A stretch of 64,000 nucleotides of DNA, from the NCBI RefSeq assembly GCF_003312425.1, contig NZ_QNUX01000001.1, positions 186,001-250,000 of the forward strand, given 5' to 3'. This document shows positions 45,037 through 54,476 of the stretch, piece by piece; position 1 is the stretch's first letter, and each line of letters opens with the position of its first letter. The notes under the pieces were generated by a model. It ran no database searches, was not told the DNA's origin, and saw nothing but the letters and a program-made list of their open reading frames with translations. Position numbers and translations under genes: made by a program. The DNA is from Flavobacterium psychrolimnae (lineage in GTDB: Bacteria > Bacteroidota > Bacteroidia > Flavobacteriales > Flavobacteriaceae).

Positions 45037-46980
45037 ATGAATAAATTTGAACAATTAGGATTGAGTGAATCGTTACTGAAGGCGATTTTAGATCTAGGAT
45101 TTGAAAATCCGACCGAAGTACAGGAGAAAGCGATTCCCCTATTATTGGAAAAAGATACAGATATGGTTGCGTTGGCTCAGACAGGGACAGGGAAAACGGC
45201 AGCTTTTGGTTTTCCAGTTATTCAGAAAATTGATGTCAACAACAGAAACACACAGGCATTAATTTTATCTCCAACACGCGAACTTTGTTTGCAGATTACC
45301 AACGAAATTAAAAACTACTCTAAATACGAAAAAGGTATTAATGTGGTAGCAGTTTACGGTGGAGCTAGCATTACAGAACAAGCGAGAGACATAAAGAGAG
45401 GCGCGCAAATTATTGTGGCAACTCCAGGAAGAATGCAAGACATGATTAATAGAGGTTTGGTAAACATTTCTCAAATCAACTACTGTATTCTTGACGAAGC
45501 TGACGAAATGTTGAACATGGGTTTCTACGAAGATATCGTAAACATCCTTTCTACTACGCCAGACGAAAAAAACACATGGTTATTCTCTGCAACAATGCCT
45601 GCTGAAGTAGCACGTATTGGAAAACAATTCATGACTGATCCAATTGAAATTACAGTTGGAGCTAAAAATTCAGGTTCTGCTACCGTTTCTCACGAATTTT
45701 ACCTTGTAAATGCACGTGACCGTTACGAAGCTTTAAAACGTTTAGCTGATTCTAACCCAGACATTTTCTCAGTAGTTTTTTGCCGTACCAAAAGAGATAC
45801 GCAAGCTGTTGCTGAAAAACTGGTTGAAGATGGATACAGTGCTGCTGCATTGCACGGAGATTTATCTCAAGCGCAACGTGACGGTGTAATGAAATCTTTT
45901 AGAGGAAGACAAATCCAAATGCTTGTAGCGACTGACGTAGCTGCTCGTGGAATTGACGTTGACAACATTACTCACGTAGTAAACTACCAATTACCTGACG
46001 AAATCGAAACGTACAACCACCGTTCAGGTCGTACAGGTCGTGCTGGTAAATTAGGAACATCTATTGTAATTGTAACTAAAAGCGAATTGCGTAAGATTTC
46101 TTCAATTGAAAGAATCATCAAGCAAAAATTCGAAGAAAAAACAATCCCATCTGGAATTGAAATCTGCGAAATCCAATTATTACACTTAGCTACTAAAATT
46201 AAAGATACGGAAGTTGATCATGAAATTGACACTTACCTTCCAGCAATTAATAGCGTACTTGAAGATTTATCGAAAGAAGAATTAATCAAGAAAATGGTAT
46301 CGGTTGAATTTAACCGTTTCATCAATTACTACAAGAAAACAAGAGATATTTCTAATCAAGCTTCAGGTTCTGAAAGACGTGAGCGTGACGATAGAGATGG
46401 TGCTCCAAGAGAAAATAACAATGGTGGTGCAACGAGATATTTTGTGAACATAGGTTCTAGAGATAACTTTGATTGGATGTCATTGAAAGATTACTTGAAA
46501 GAAACATTAGACTTAGGTCGTGATGACGTTTTCAAAGTAGATGTAAAAGAAGGTTTCTCTTTCTTTAACACTGATCCTGAGCATACTGATAAAGTAATGG
46601 AAATATTGAACAACGTACAATTAGAAGGACGTAGAATCAATGTTGAAATTTCTAAAAACGATGGTGGCGGAAGACGTGACCATAACGGAAGAAGTTCTGG
46701 TGGAAGTTTTGGTGGCGGAAGAAGTTCAGCTCCAAGAAGAGAAGGTAGTTTTGCACCAAGAAGAGAAGGTTCTGGTGGAGGTGGTTTCAGAAGCGACAGA
46801 AATTCAGCTCCTAGAGAAGGTGGATTTGGCGGAAGAAGCGATTCTAGAAGTGCTGCTCCAAGAAGAGAAGGTGGTTTTTCATCTGACAGACCTAGAACTG
46901 AAGGTTCGTCTGATAGAGCACCAAGACGTTCTGAAAGCTTTGGTGATTCACCAAGACCAAGAAGACCAAGAAGAGACTAA
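45037..46980 (+). CDS. DEAD-box RNA helicase with DbpA-type RNA-binding domain and RGG-like tail
   Basis: A 647-residue ATP-dependent RNA helicase of the DeaD/CsdA group. The core carries the Q motif (FENPTEVQEKAIP), AQTGTGKT, PTRELCLQ, DEAD in LDEADEMLNMG, SAT, ATDVAARGID and HRSGRTGRAG. A DbpA-like RNA-recognition domain follows (about 460-545, RYFVNIGSRDNFDW). The last 100 residues are a low-complexity tail of Arg, Gly, Ser with repeated APRREG units, probably RNA-binding and disordered. Such helicases help ribosome assembly and RNA turnover, often in the cold. The ATG at 45037 is chosen because of the promoter position. Confidence 0.94.
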   Translation: MNKFEQLGLSESLLKAILDLGFENPTEVQEKAIPLLLEKDTDMVALAQTGTGKTAAFGFPVIQKIDVNNRNTQALILSPTRELCLQITNEIKNYSKYEKGINVVAVYGGASITEQARDIKRGAQIIVATPGRMQDMINRGLVNISQINYCILDEADEMLNMGFYEDIVNILSTTPDEKNTWLFSATMPAEVARIGKQFMTDPIEITVGAKNSGSATVSHEFYLVNARDRYEALKRLADSNPDIFSVVFCRTKRDTQAVAEKLVEDGYSAAALHGDLSQAQRDGVMKSFRGRQIQMLVATDVAARGIDVDNITHVVNYQLPDEIETYNHRSGRTGRAGKLGTSIVIVTKSELRKISSIERIIKQKFEEKTIPSGIEICEIQLLHLATKIKDTEVDHEIDTYLPAINSVLEDLSKEELIKKMVSVEFNRFINYYKKTRDISNQASGSERRERDDRDGAPRENNNGGATRYFVNIGSRDNFDWMSLKDYLKETLDLGRDDVFKVDVKEGFSFFNTDPEHTDKVMEILNNVQLEGRRINVEISKNDGGGRRDHNGRSSGGSFGGGRSSAPRREGSFAPRREGSGGGGFRSDRNSAPREGGFGGRSDSRSAAPRREGGFSSDRPRTEGSSDRAPRRSESFGDSPRPRRPRRD

Positions 46981-47068
46981 CATTCATTGTTAATTTTCTT
47001 ATAATTATATACTGGAACTACAAAATATTTAATCCTGTTTTATTACTTTTAAAGTCTTAAATCAGTTT

Positions 47069-47836
47069 ATGAAATATTTTGTAGTTTTCTTTTTTTTAGT
47101 ACTGTCCGTAAGCGCTTTTGCGCAAGTTAAAGAAGCCTCCCAAAAAGTTAATGGTATCATCATCAGTAATACTACCAGACAACCTTTATCTAGTGTAAAT
47201 ATTATTAATATTAATAAAGTTAGAGGCGCAACAACTGATTCAGGAGGATTTTTTGAGATAGACGTTCAAGTGAACGACACACTTCACATCACCAGTCTGG
47301 GATTTCAATCCCTTCGCGTTAGGGTGACTAATGACTGGATAAAAAATAAAAGTACTAAAATTCAGCTTACCGAAAAAGCTATAGCACTTGAAGAAGTCGT
47401 AATAAGACCATTTAATCTTACCGGATATCTTGAAGTTGATACCAAAATTATTCCCGTAAAAGAAAACTATCGTTACAGTATTTCAGGTTTAACACAAGGA
47501 TATGAAGCGGGTGAATATTCGCCAAATGCGTTTGGAAGAGTTCTTGGTTCCATCTTTAATCCAGCCGATATGCTGTATAATTTCTTTGGTAACAATCCAA
47601 AAGAGCTCAAAAAACTCAAAGAAATGAAGAAAGATGATACGGTGCGTAATCTTCTGGAATCAAAATTTGACAGAGAAACTATAGCCGTACTTTTAGGTAT
47701 TGATAAAAATGAAATACCTGAGATTTTACAGCGTTGTAACTACTCGGAATCCTTTATAAAAACAGCTAACGACTTACAGATTATGGACGCTATCAGCGGC
47801 TGTTATGAAGAATATAAAGTTTTAAAGAAAAAATAA
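47069..47836 (+). CDS. Secreted protein with carboxypeptidase-regulatory-like domain
   Basis: A 255-residue exported protein with a signal peptide (VLSVSAFAQ, about 18 residues). Residues about 25-105 are a CarboxypepD_reg-like beta-sandwich (KVNGIIISNTTRQPLSSVNI, TTDSGGFFEIDV, LHITSLGFQS). The remaining 150 residues are a helical region with KKLKEMKKDDTVRNLLES and no known motif. In Bacteroidota this head domain also opens TonB-dependent receptors, but no barrel follows, so this is a short stand-alone member. Function unknown. Confidence 0.85.
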   Translation: MKYFVVFFFLVLSVSAFAQVKEASQKVNGIIISNTTRQPLSSVNIININKVRGATTDSGGFFEIDVQVNDTLHITSLGFQSLRVRVTNDWIKNKSTKIQLTEKAIALEEVVIRPFNLTGYLEVDTKIIPVKENYRYSISGLTQGYEAGEYSPNAFGRVLGSIFNPADMLYNFFGNNPKELKKLKEMKKDDTVRNLLESKFDRETIAVLLGIDKNEIPEILQRCNYSESFIKTANDLQIMDAISGCYEEYKVLKKK

Positions 47837-47881
47837 AACATATAATTAAATCCTAGCAAACAAGCTTTCACAAATTAAATC

Positions 47882-47914
47882 ATTCCTCAATTCTAAAAGA
47901 AATTGGGGAATTTT
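47882..47914 (+). terminator. Terminator after the gene at 47069
   Basis: ATTCCTCAATT and AATTGGGGAAT form an 11-bp stem (one G-U pair) with an 8-nt loop and a T-rich tail. Confidence 0.75.
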
Positions 47915-47969
47915 ATTTTGGAGTGATACCATTTAAATCAAAATTTCAACAATTTAAAAAGTAAAATAT

Positions 47970-48308
47970 ATGTCTAATATACCTTTTCAAACTATTGATT
48001 GGGATTCAATAGAAAAAACCGAACATATCGGCACAACAGGAATTGCGCATTGGCAAACAAAACAATTAGATGGACTTAGAATTCGCAAAGTAACGTATTC
48101 CAAAGGGTATGTAGCAGACCACTGGTGTCAGAAAGGCCATATTGTACATTGTCTTGAAGGAGATTTTATTAGTGAATTAGAATCTGGAGAAAAAGTTCTA
48201 CTTTCTAAAGGAATGACTTATATAGTCTCAGACAATGAAAGTTCACATCGGTCTATAGCCGCTAATGGCGTTGAATTATTAATCATCGATGGGGATTTTT
48301 TAAAATAA
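47970..48308 (+). CDS. Small cupin protein (DHCW-motif type)
   Basis: A 112-residue single-domain cupin. The motif YVADHWCQKGHIVHCLEGDF carries the likely metal ligands, and the SDNESSHRS segment near residue 90 gives the second cupin half. Proteins of this size and motif are named DHCW-motif cupins. Substrate unknown. No signal peptide. Confidence 0.85.
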   Translation: MSNIPFQTIDWDSIEKTEHIGTTGIAHWQTKQLDGLRIRKVTYSKGYVADHWCQKGHIVHCLEGDFISELESGEKVLLSKGMTYIVSDNESSHRSIAANGVELLIIDGDFLK

Positions 48309-48384
48309 TATTTAAAACAAATCAAAAATATTATATACATTTACCTGAATCAAGAATTAAAAACATAACCTAAATATCTATATC

Positions 48385-48495
48385 ATGGCAAAAAGTCAAG
48401 ACGCAAAAAAAACTGCGAAAAAAGAGCCTTTGAAAACGGCTAAAGAAAAGAAAGAAGAAAAGAGAGACAAGAAGAACGCTCCGAAAAGAGACTAA
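48385..48495 (+). CDS. 36-residue lysine-rich small protein
   Basis: ATG at 48385 to TAA at 48493-48495. The product, starting MAKSQDAKKTAKKEP and ending KKNAPKRD, is about half charged (Lys, Arg, Glu, Asp), with no hydrophobic segment, so probably a disordered basic peptide. It is followed 5 bp later by a strong terminator hairpin, as expected for a real short gene. Small basic KEKR-type proteins are known in flavobacteria, but I cannot name a family. Confidence 0.6.
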   Translation: MAKSQDAKKTAKKEPLKTAKEKKEEKRDKKNAPKRD

Positions 48496-48500
48496 TAATT

Positions 48501-48580
48501 AATGGTCAGTGTTCAGTTTAAAAAGAAGTGTTCAGTTATAAATACTGACTCCTAAACAACTGAACACTGACCATTTTTTC
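48501..48580. terminator. 18-bp perfect inverted repeat, terminator between convergent genes
   Basis: AATGGTCAGTGTTCAGTT (48501-48518) and its exact complement (48558-48575) enclose 39 bp and run into TTTTTT. The loop repeats part of the arm (GTGTTCAGTT), so alternative pairings exist. Confidence 0.75.
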
Positions 48581-48592
48581 AATAACTGAATA

Positions 48593-50056
48593 CTATTTCA
48601 CCGGAATATTCGCTAAAATTTCCAACACAAATTTCCAGAATTTCTGAGAAGAAGAAATACTAGCTCTTTCATCAGGGGAATGTGCACCGTGAATCGTTGG
48701 TCCAAAAGAAATCATATCCATATCTGGATAATTAGTTCCCAGAATTCCACATTCTAATCCTGCGTGACACGCCACTACTTTTGGTTTTTCACCGTTTTGC
48801 TTCTCATAAATTGGAACTAAAACATCCAAAATCTCTGACTCTGAATTTGGTGTCCAACCAGGATATGAACCTGAAAATTCTACTTCACATCCCATTAATT
48901 CAAAAGCAGAACGCAACGCATTCGCCAAATCAAATTTAGATGTTTCAACAGAAGAACGCGTTAAACATTGTACTGAAAGTTGTCCTTCTCCAACAATTAC
49001 TTTAGCAATGTTATTCGATGTTTCTACTAAATCATCAAAATCAGCACTCATTCTGTACACTCCGTTGTGAGCAGTATACATCGATCTTACAAAGTAAAAC
49101 TGAGCAATTGTCGGCATTACTTTAGCAGGAGTTGCCTCCATTTTTTCAAAAACAACTTCTAAATTTGGTTCCGTTGTTTTAAACTCTGTTTTGATTTCGT
49201 TTACAATTTGCTGCATGTCAAAAACGAAAGCTTCATCATACACTTCGGCAATAATTACTTTTGCCTCACTTTCACGCGGAATCGCATTGCGTAAACTTCC
49301 TCCTTTTATTTCTGAAATTTGCAAACCAAAATTATCAAAACCATCAAACAATAATCGGTTCATGATTTTATTGGCATTACCCAACCCTTTGTGAATATCC
49401 ATTCCAGAATGCCCACCTTTCAAGCCTTTTACAGTAATCGTATATCCTACAGAACCTTCCGGCGTTTCCTCTTCATCGTACTCAGCAGTAGCCGTTACAT
49501 CAATTCCTCCCGCACAGCCAATATCTATTTCATCATCTTCTTCCGTATCCATATTCAAAAGAATTTGACCTTGCAGAATGCCTCCTTTTAAGTTCAACGC
49601 CCCTGTCATTCCTGTTTCTTCGTCAATGGTAAACAAAGCTTCAATAGCAGGATGCGGAATATCAGTACTTTCTAAAATTGCCATAATAGCGGCAACTCCT
49701 AAACCGTTATCAGCACCAAGAGTGGTTCCGCGAGCACGTACCCAATCTCCATCAACATACATATCGATTCCTTGTGTATCAAAATCAAAAACGGTATCCG
49801 AATTTTTTTGATGCACCATATCCAAATGTCCTTGAAGCACGATTGCTTTTCGGTTTTCCATTCCAGCAGTTGCCGGTTTGCGGATGATTACGTTGCGAAT
49901 TTCATCTTCGAAAGTTTCCAATCCTAGATTATTTCCAAAGTTTTTCATGAACTCAATTACACGCTCTTCTTTTTTAGAAGGACGAGGCACGGCATTCAAA
50001 TCGGCAAACTTGTTCCAAAGAGCTTTTGGTTCCAGATTTCTTATTTCCTGACTCAT
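48593..50056 (-). CDS. pepD: Aminoacyl-histidine dipeptidase (PepD, M20 family)
   Basis: A 487-residue zinc dipeptidase that splits Xaa-His dipeptides in the cytoplasm. The metal and catalytic residues are in LQGHLDMVHQK (H, D), LGADNGLG (D), FTIDEETGMTGA (two E), NMDTEEDDEIDIG and the final HAGLECGILG and PTIHGAHSPDE. The dimerisation domain lies at about 210-400. Length and start are typical. It is transcribed away from the DUF3810 gene. Confidence 0.94.
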   Translation of the reverse strand: MSQEIRNLEPKALWNKFADLNAVPRPSKKEERVIEFMKNFGNNLGLETFEDEIRNVIIRKPATAGMENRKAIVLQGHLDMVHQKNSDTVFDFDTQGIDMYVDGDWVRARGTTLGADNGLGVAAIMAILESTDIPHPAIEALFTIDEETGMTGALNLKGGILQGQILLNMDTEEDDEIDIGCAGGIDVTATAEYDEEETPEGSVGYTITVKGLKGGHSGMDIHKGLGNANKIMNRLLFDGFDNFGLQISEIKGGSLRNAIPRESEAKVIIAEVYDEAFVFDMQQIVNEIKTEFKTTEPNLEVVFEKMEATPAKVMPTIAQFYFVRSMYTAHNGVYRMSADFDDLVETSNNIAKVIVGEGQLSVQCLTRSSVETSKFDLANALRSAFELMGCEVEFSGSYPGWTPNSESEILDVLVPIYEKQNGEKPKVVACHAGLECGILGTNYPDMDMISFGPTIHGAHSPDERASISSSQKFWKFVLEILANIPVK

Positions 50057-50165
50057 TTATTTTTGTTTGAGGTTTAACATTTACAAGTCCCAAAGTTACA
50101 AAGTTTAAATTCGTTATGATAGTAATTGATATTGTAATTATATTTACATTTCCAAAATTCAAACA

Positions 50166-51227
50166 TTGAAAACAAAATATTTCCTTTCCTCCTTCCTACT
50201 GATCCAAATACTGCTTTTGCAAATAATTCCCTTTTACCCGAAACAGATAGAAGATTGGTATAGCAACGGTTTATACCCGATACTTTCGCTATTTTCAAGA
50301 ACTATTTTGGGTGGAATTCCTTTTTCTGTAGGTGACTGTCTTTATTTTATTCTTATTTTATTTATTTTAAAATGGATTTGGAACAAACGAAAAACCTGGA
50401 AATCCGATTGGAGAGACACTGTTTTGAGCATCTTGAGTTTTGTTTCGGTTTTTTACTTTTTATTTCATGTTCTTTGGGCGCTCAATTATTACCGTGAACC
50501 GCTTTTTGAAAAAATGGAAATTCAAAAAGACTATTCGGATGATGATTTATTGGCTTTCACAAAAAAAATAATTGCTAAAACCAATGCTGTTCATTACCAA
50601 ATCACAAAAAACGACAGCTTGAAAGTGGTATTTCCGTACTCGCAAGAACAGGTTTTTGAAATGAGTCTGAATGGGTATAAAAACCTATCCGCGGAATATC
50701 CCTATTTTTCTTACTCTAAGTTAAGCACCAAGAAATCATTGATTAGTTTGCCTTTGACCTATATGGGTTTTGGAGGTTATCTAAATCCGTTTACCAATGA
50801 AGCGCAGGTTAATTATTTGGGTCCAATGTACAGCTTCCCTATGACCACGAATCACGAAATGGCACACCAAATGGGTTACGCAAGCGAAAGCGAATGCAAC
50901 TTTATTGGGTTTTTAGCTTCTGTAAAAAATGATGATTTATACATTCAATATTCAGGTTACAGTATGTCTTTACGCTATTGTTTAGGGAATTGGCAAGCAC
51001 GAGACAAGGCTGTTTTTAAACAATTATTAAAAACTGTTCATCCTGGTATTTTGAAAAATTATAAAGAAAGTGAAAATTTCTGGAAACAATACGACACTAT
51101 TATCGATAAAGGTTTTCATGCTTTTTACGACCAATTCCTGAAAGTAAACCAACAAAAAGACGGCATGGAAGGGTACAGCAAATTTGTGAATTTGATGGTG
51201 AATTATTACAAAGAAAAAGATTTTTAA
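50166..51227 (+). CDS. DUF3810 membrane protein with HExxH-like motif
   Basis: A 353-residue protein with three N-terminal hydrophobic helices (to about residue 110) and a soluble C-terminal domain containing TTNHEMAHQMGYASESECNF. HEMAH plus the following E is the metal-site pattern of zincin-type peptidases. DUF3810 proteins are common in Bacteroidota and Firmicutes but unproven as enzymes. The start is TTG at 50166, the first codon giving the conserved head MKTKYFLSSFLLIQ; no ATG lies nearby. Confidence 0.82.
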   Translation: MKTKYFLSSFLLIQILLLQIIPFYPKQIEDWYSNGLYPILSLFSRTILGGIPFSVGDCLYFILILFILKWIWNKRKTWKSDWRDTVLSILSFVSVFYFLFHVLWALNYYREPLFEKMEIQKDYSDDDLLAFTKKIIAKTNAVHYQITKNDSLKVVFPYSQEQVFEMSLNGYKNLSAEYPYFSYSKLSTKKSLISLPLTYMGFGGYLNPFTNEAQVNYLGPMYSFPMTTNHEMAHQMGYASESECNFIGFLASVKNDDLYIQYSGYSMSLRYCLGNWQARDKAVFKQLLKTVHPGILKNYKESENFWKQYDTIIDKGFHAFYDQFLKVNQQKDGMEGYSKFVNLMVNYYKEKDF

Positions 51228-51238
51228 TCCTAAAGTTT

Positions 51239-51444
51239 GAAAGTCTAAAGTCTTAAAGTCAAATGACTATCCTTCTAATACTAATTTTTGAGATATTTAA
51301 ATATTCACAAAGAGATAAAGAGAATTTAGAACGCTATTTAAGTGACTTAATTTGATTTTTATCGGATGCTAATGAAAGCAAAAAAGTTAAAGACAAATGA
51401 CGAACAACTTAAAAATACTTTCGACATCTGACTTTTAGACTTTC
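51239..51444. repeat. Inverted copies of a GAAAGTCTAAAGTC phrase
   Basis: GAAAGTCTAAAGTC at 51239-51252 and, inverted with one extra base, at 51430-51444. Related phrases (AGTCTTAAAG, GACTTT) recur at 57295-57365. The region between 51228 and 51449 holds no gene. Confidence 0.45.
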
Positions 51445-51449
51445 GACAA

Positions 51450-52754
51450 TTACACTTCATCACTCGTAAAAGTGGTAAAACTTTTCTTTTTGTAAGGTCT
51501 AATGATTAATCTTCCTTCACGATCAAAACGGATGTAATTGTATACCCAATTCAGGAATACGACGGCTTTATTTTTGAATCCAATAAGGGAAAACAAGTGG
51601 ACAAACATCCAGACAAACCAGGCAAAAACGCCATTAAAATGGTATTTAGGCAAATCGACCACCGCTTTATTTCTTCCTATGGTTGCCATCGAACCTTTGT
51701 CGTTGTATTCGAAAGCTTCCATGGGTTTGTTTTCAATTAATTTTATTAAATTTTCACCCAATAATTCCCCTTGCTGCATGGCGGGTTGCGCCATCATGGG
51801 ATGTCCTTGCGGATACGTTTCGGATTCCATGGAAGCAATATCTCCTACTGCAAAAATGTTTTCATAGCCCACTACTTGATTGAATTCATTGACACGTATG
51901 CGTTCTACTTTTTCTACCAAGGATTTCCCATCTAATCCAGCAACAAGAGCTCCTTGAACGCCTGCTGTCCAGATTACCGTTGCAGTTTCAAAAATCAAAT
52001 CGGAATTTGTGGTTATGGTTCGTCCGTCATAATTAGTCACGCGAACGTTTTTCCAAATTTTTACACCCAAACTGGTTAAAAACTTCTCGGCAGCTTGAGA
52101 GGATTTCTCACTCATGGTATTCAGGATTCGGTCTCCACTTTGAATGAGATTAATTTCCATTTTGGCAATATCAAGATCGGGATAATCTTTTTGCAGAATG
52201 GCTTTTTTCATTTCGGCCAAAGCTCCCGCAAGCTCTACTCCTGTTGGTCCGCCACCTACAAGTACAAAATTGATGAGACTATTTTGTTCAGCTACATCGG
52301 TAGTCAAAACTGCTTGCTCAAAATTTTCAAGAATCAAACTTCTTATATTCAGCGATTGCGGTATGGTTTTCATGGCCATACTGTTGCGCTCGATTTCTTT
52401 GTTGCCAAAATAATTGGTTTTGGAACCCGTGGCAATCACGAGATAATCATAACTTAATTCGCCAATTTCGGTAATTATTTTTTGATTTTTAGTGTCTATT
52501 TCTTGAACGTTAGTGAGCCTAAAGTAAACGTCATCGTACTCCTGAATTACTTTTCGGATTGGGTATGCTATGGAACCAGCTTCGAGTCCGCCTGTGGCAA
52601 CTTGATATAATAAAGGTTGGAAAGTATGGTAATTGTGTTTGTCTAAAAGGACAACCTGAACTTTTTTATTTTTTAATTTTTTGGCTAATGCAATTCCGGC
52701 AAAACCACCTCCTATAATTACTATTCTGGGTAAAGTTGAATTTGGGATGTTCAT
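51450..52754 (-). CDS. Type II NADH dehydrogenase (NDH-2)
   Basis: A 434-residue FAD enzyme that oxidises NADH and reduces quinone without pumping protons. It has the FAD-binding IIGGGFAGIALAKKL, the NADH-binding LVGGGPTGVELAGALAEMK, the quinone-site region HPMMAQPAMQQGELLG and the closing VGD-type motif IFAVGDIAS. The C-terminal third has a hydrophobic stretch (AWFVWMFVHLFSLIGF) that anchors it at the membrane. The ATG at 52754 (MNIPNSTL) is preferred over the TTG at 52772. Confidence 0.93.
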   Translation of the reverse strand: MNIPNSTLPRIVIIGGGFAGIALAKKLKNKKVQVVLLDKHNYHTFQPLLYQVATGGLEAGSIAYPIRKVIQEYDDVYFRLTNVQEIDTKNQKIITEIGELSYDYLVIATGSKTNYFGNKEIERNSMAMKTIPQSLNIRSLILENFEQAVLTTDVAEQNSLINFVLVGGGPTGVELAGALAEMKKAILQKDYPDLDIAKMEINLIQSGDRILNTMSEKSSQAAEKFLTSLGVKIWKNVRVTNYDGRTITTNSDLIFETATVIWTAGVQGALVAGLDGKSLVEKVERIRVNEFNQVVGYENIFAVGDIASMESETYPQGHPMMAQPAMQQGELLGENLIKLIENKPMEAFEYNDKGSMATIGRNKAVVDLPKYHFNGVFAWFVWMFVHLFSLIGFKNKAVVFLNWVYNYIRFDREGRLIIRPYKKKSFTTFTSDEV

Positions 52755-52904
52755 GATTGTAAAAAAGTTCAAAGTTGCTAAGAATCAAAGATACAAAGTT
52801 TTCTATTCTTGAATTTCATCAAATAGTATCGAAATTATTGTTTTCTTTGGAAATGATCTTTATAAAACTAAACGTGTAAATTAGCCCCGATTGCAATGGA
52901 AATC

Positions 52905-52958
52905 CTTTCTAGTCCTGAACTTGTTTCAGTATCCTGAAACAAGTTCAGGACTAGAAAG
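52905..52958. repeat. Hairpin element: 25-bp perfect inverted repeat
   Basis: The arms 52905-52929 and 52934-52958 are exactly complementary around TATC. They are flanked by partial repeats of TTGCAATG (52891 and 52960). No T-tract follows, so it is not a simple terminator. Confidence 0.75.
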
Positions 52959-53010
52959 ATTGCAATGTACAGCGGGACGAGTCTTAATTATGAAATGATT
53001 AGTGTTGTGC

Positions 53011-53045
53011 TCCTGATTGCTTTGTAACTCGCAATGACAAATTTG
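53011..53045. repeat. CATTGCGAG-type interspersed repeat
   Basis: On the minus strand it reads TCATTGCGAGTTACAAAGCA, the typical form of a short repeat found scattered in many Bacteroidota. A fragment with the same core lies at 27137. The remaining intergenic DNA (52755-53107) contains no gene. Confidence 0.5.
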
Positions 53046-53107
53046 AGAAGTATTATTTTATTCCCTTAATTTGTAACAAAAACCAGTAGAGACTTACTAA
53101 CGTATAT

Positions 53108-53611
53108 ATGAGTGATAATCTAGAACATTCTTTTGTTAAGCAGTTGCAGGAAAATCAGAATATAATCCACAAGATTTGTAGGTTATATACTAATGGCGAT
53201 GATGCACACAAGGATTTGTTTCAGGAAATTACGATTCAGTTGTGGAAGGCTTTTCCAAAATTCAGGGGTGACAGCAAATTTTCTACTTGGGCGTATCGAG
53301 TCGCATTAAATACGGCGATTACATTGTACCGAAAAACAAAACGATCCATAAATACTATCGAATTTGAAGGACGACAACATTTCCTGAATGATGTGGAATA
53401 CGACTATGAAGAGGAAGAACAATTAAAATTAATGTACAAAGCGGTTTACCAGTTGAATGATATTGAAAAGGCGTTGATATTTATGTATCTGGAAGATAAG
53501 GATTACCAGGAAATATCAGAGACACTGGGGATTAGCGAAGTAAATGCGAGGGTGAAAATGAATAGAATAAAAGGGAAATTAAAGAAAATATTAAATCCAT
53601 TAGGAATATGA
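53108..53611 (+). CDS. RNA polymerase sigma factor, ECF type
   Basis: A 167-residue sigma factor with region 2 (KDLFQEITIQLWKAFPKFRG, FSTWAYRVALNTAITLYRK) and region 4 (LNDIEKALIFMYLEDKDYQE, ETLGISEVNARVKMNRIKGK). It overlaps the next gene by 4 bp (ATGA), so translation of the two is coupled; the partner is a membrane protein in the place of an anti-sigma factor. The ATG at 53108 is chosen. The target promoters are unknown. Confidence 0.92.
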   Translation: MSDNLEHSFVKQLQENQNIIHKICRLYTNGDDAHKDLFQEITIQLWKAFPKFRGDSKFSTWAYRVALNTAITLYRKTKRSINTIEFEGRQHFLNDVEYDYEEEEQLKLMYKAVYQLNDIEKALIFMYLEDKDYQEISETLGISEVNARVKMNRIKGKLKKILNPLGI

Positions 53612-54240
53612 AAGAGCTGGATTTATTAAAAAAAGACTGGCAGAAGAGCGATAACTCTTTTGAGCAGGTATCGGAAATCGAGATTTATAAAATGATTCAT
53701 AAAAAATCATCTTCGATTGTGAAGTGGATTTTGATTATAAGCATTTTGGAAGTTTTATTATGGACCTGTCTTAGCGTTTGCTTTGACTCTAATGAGTATT
53801 TAGAAAAAATAAAACACACAGAATTAATTGGCTATTTTGAAGTCTTAAACTACTTTAACTACGCTGTTATTTTGATTTTTATTTATTTGTTTTACAAAAA
53901 CTATATTCTGATTTCGACCACAGCATCAACCAAGCAATTGATGCAAGACATCCTCAAAACCCGGAAAACGGTTCAATATTATGTTTGGTATAATTTAGCG
54001 ATGCTTGTTTTTAGTTTAATTGTTGGCTTTATTATTGCATTTGCTTATAATCCTGAAATGGATGCTTTGAAAAATCAAATTAATGGCAATAGCAAAGTGA
54101 TGGCAATAACAATAGCCGTCTTAAGTATTTTTAGCATTGCATTATTCGGTTTGTTATGGCTGTTTTACAGAGTATTATACGGCACTTTATTGCGTAAATT
54201 ATATGCCAATTATAAAGAATTAAAGAAAATCGATTTATAA
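53608..54240 (+). CDS. Four-helix membrane protein coupled to ECF sigma factor
   Basis: A 210-residue protein with a cytoplasmic head (LKKDWQKSDNSFEQVSEIEI, residues 1-45) and four membrane helices (about 47-68, 82-98, 125-147, 165-190). Its gene overlaps that of the sigma factor. The opening KELDLLKKDWQK resembles small membrane partners of flavobacterial sigma factors. It may hold the sigma factor at the membrane, but no anti-sigma domain (ZAS or RskA) can be seen. Confidence 0.72.
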   Translation: MKELDLLKKDWQKSDNSFEQVSEIEIYKMIHKKSSSIVKWILIISILEVLLWTCLSVCFDSNEYLEKIKHTELIGYFEVLNYFNYAVILIFIYLFYKNYILISTTASTKQLMQDILKTRKTVQYYVWYNLAMLVFSLIVGFIIAFAYNPEMDALKNQINGNSKVMAITIAVLSIFSIALFGLLWLFYRVLYGTLLRKLYANYKELKKIDL

Positions 54241-54448
54241 AAACTCGTTCTTTTTCCTAAAAAAAGGAACTACATGACACCTTGCATTTGAAACAAGAAA
54301 GATTATTTAATCTATTCTCAGATTATGTTTGGTGCATAATTGACCAAAAATATTTTTTAATACGGCACTGATTCTTACAAACCCTTTAGATTATTAGTTT
54401 TAGACTAACAAACCTTACATATATATTGTTTGTGTTTTTGTAATGGTC

Positions 54449-54456
54449 TATATTTG
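54449..54456 (+). promoter_or_regulatory. -7 box TATATTTG for thrS
   Basis: Exact TAnnTTTG, 20 bp before the ATG. A TTTG 16 bp upstream (54429-54432) can serve as -33. Confidence 0.6.
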
Positions 54457-54476
54457 CATTCTTAAAATATCAAACA

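Noticed and set aside
46640..46993. 117-residue frame overlapping the helicase end
   Set aside because: It is the shifted reading of the repetitive Arg/Gly/Ser tail and shows only repetitive Glu/Val/Leu composition.
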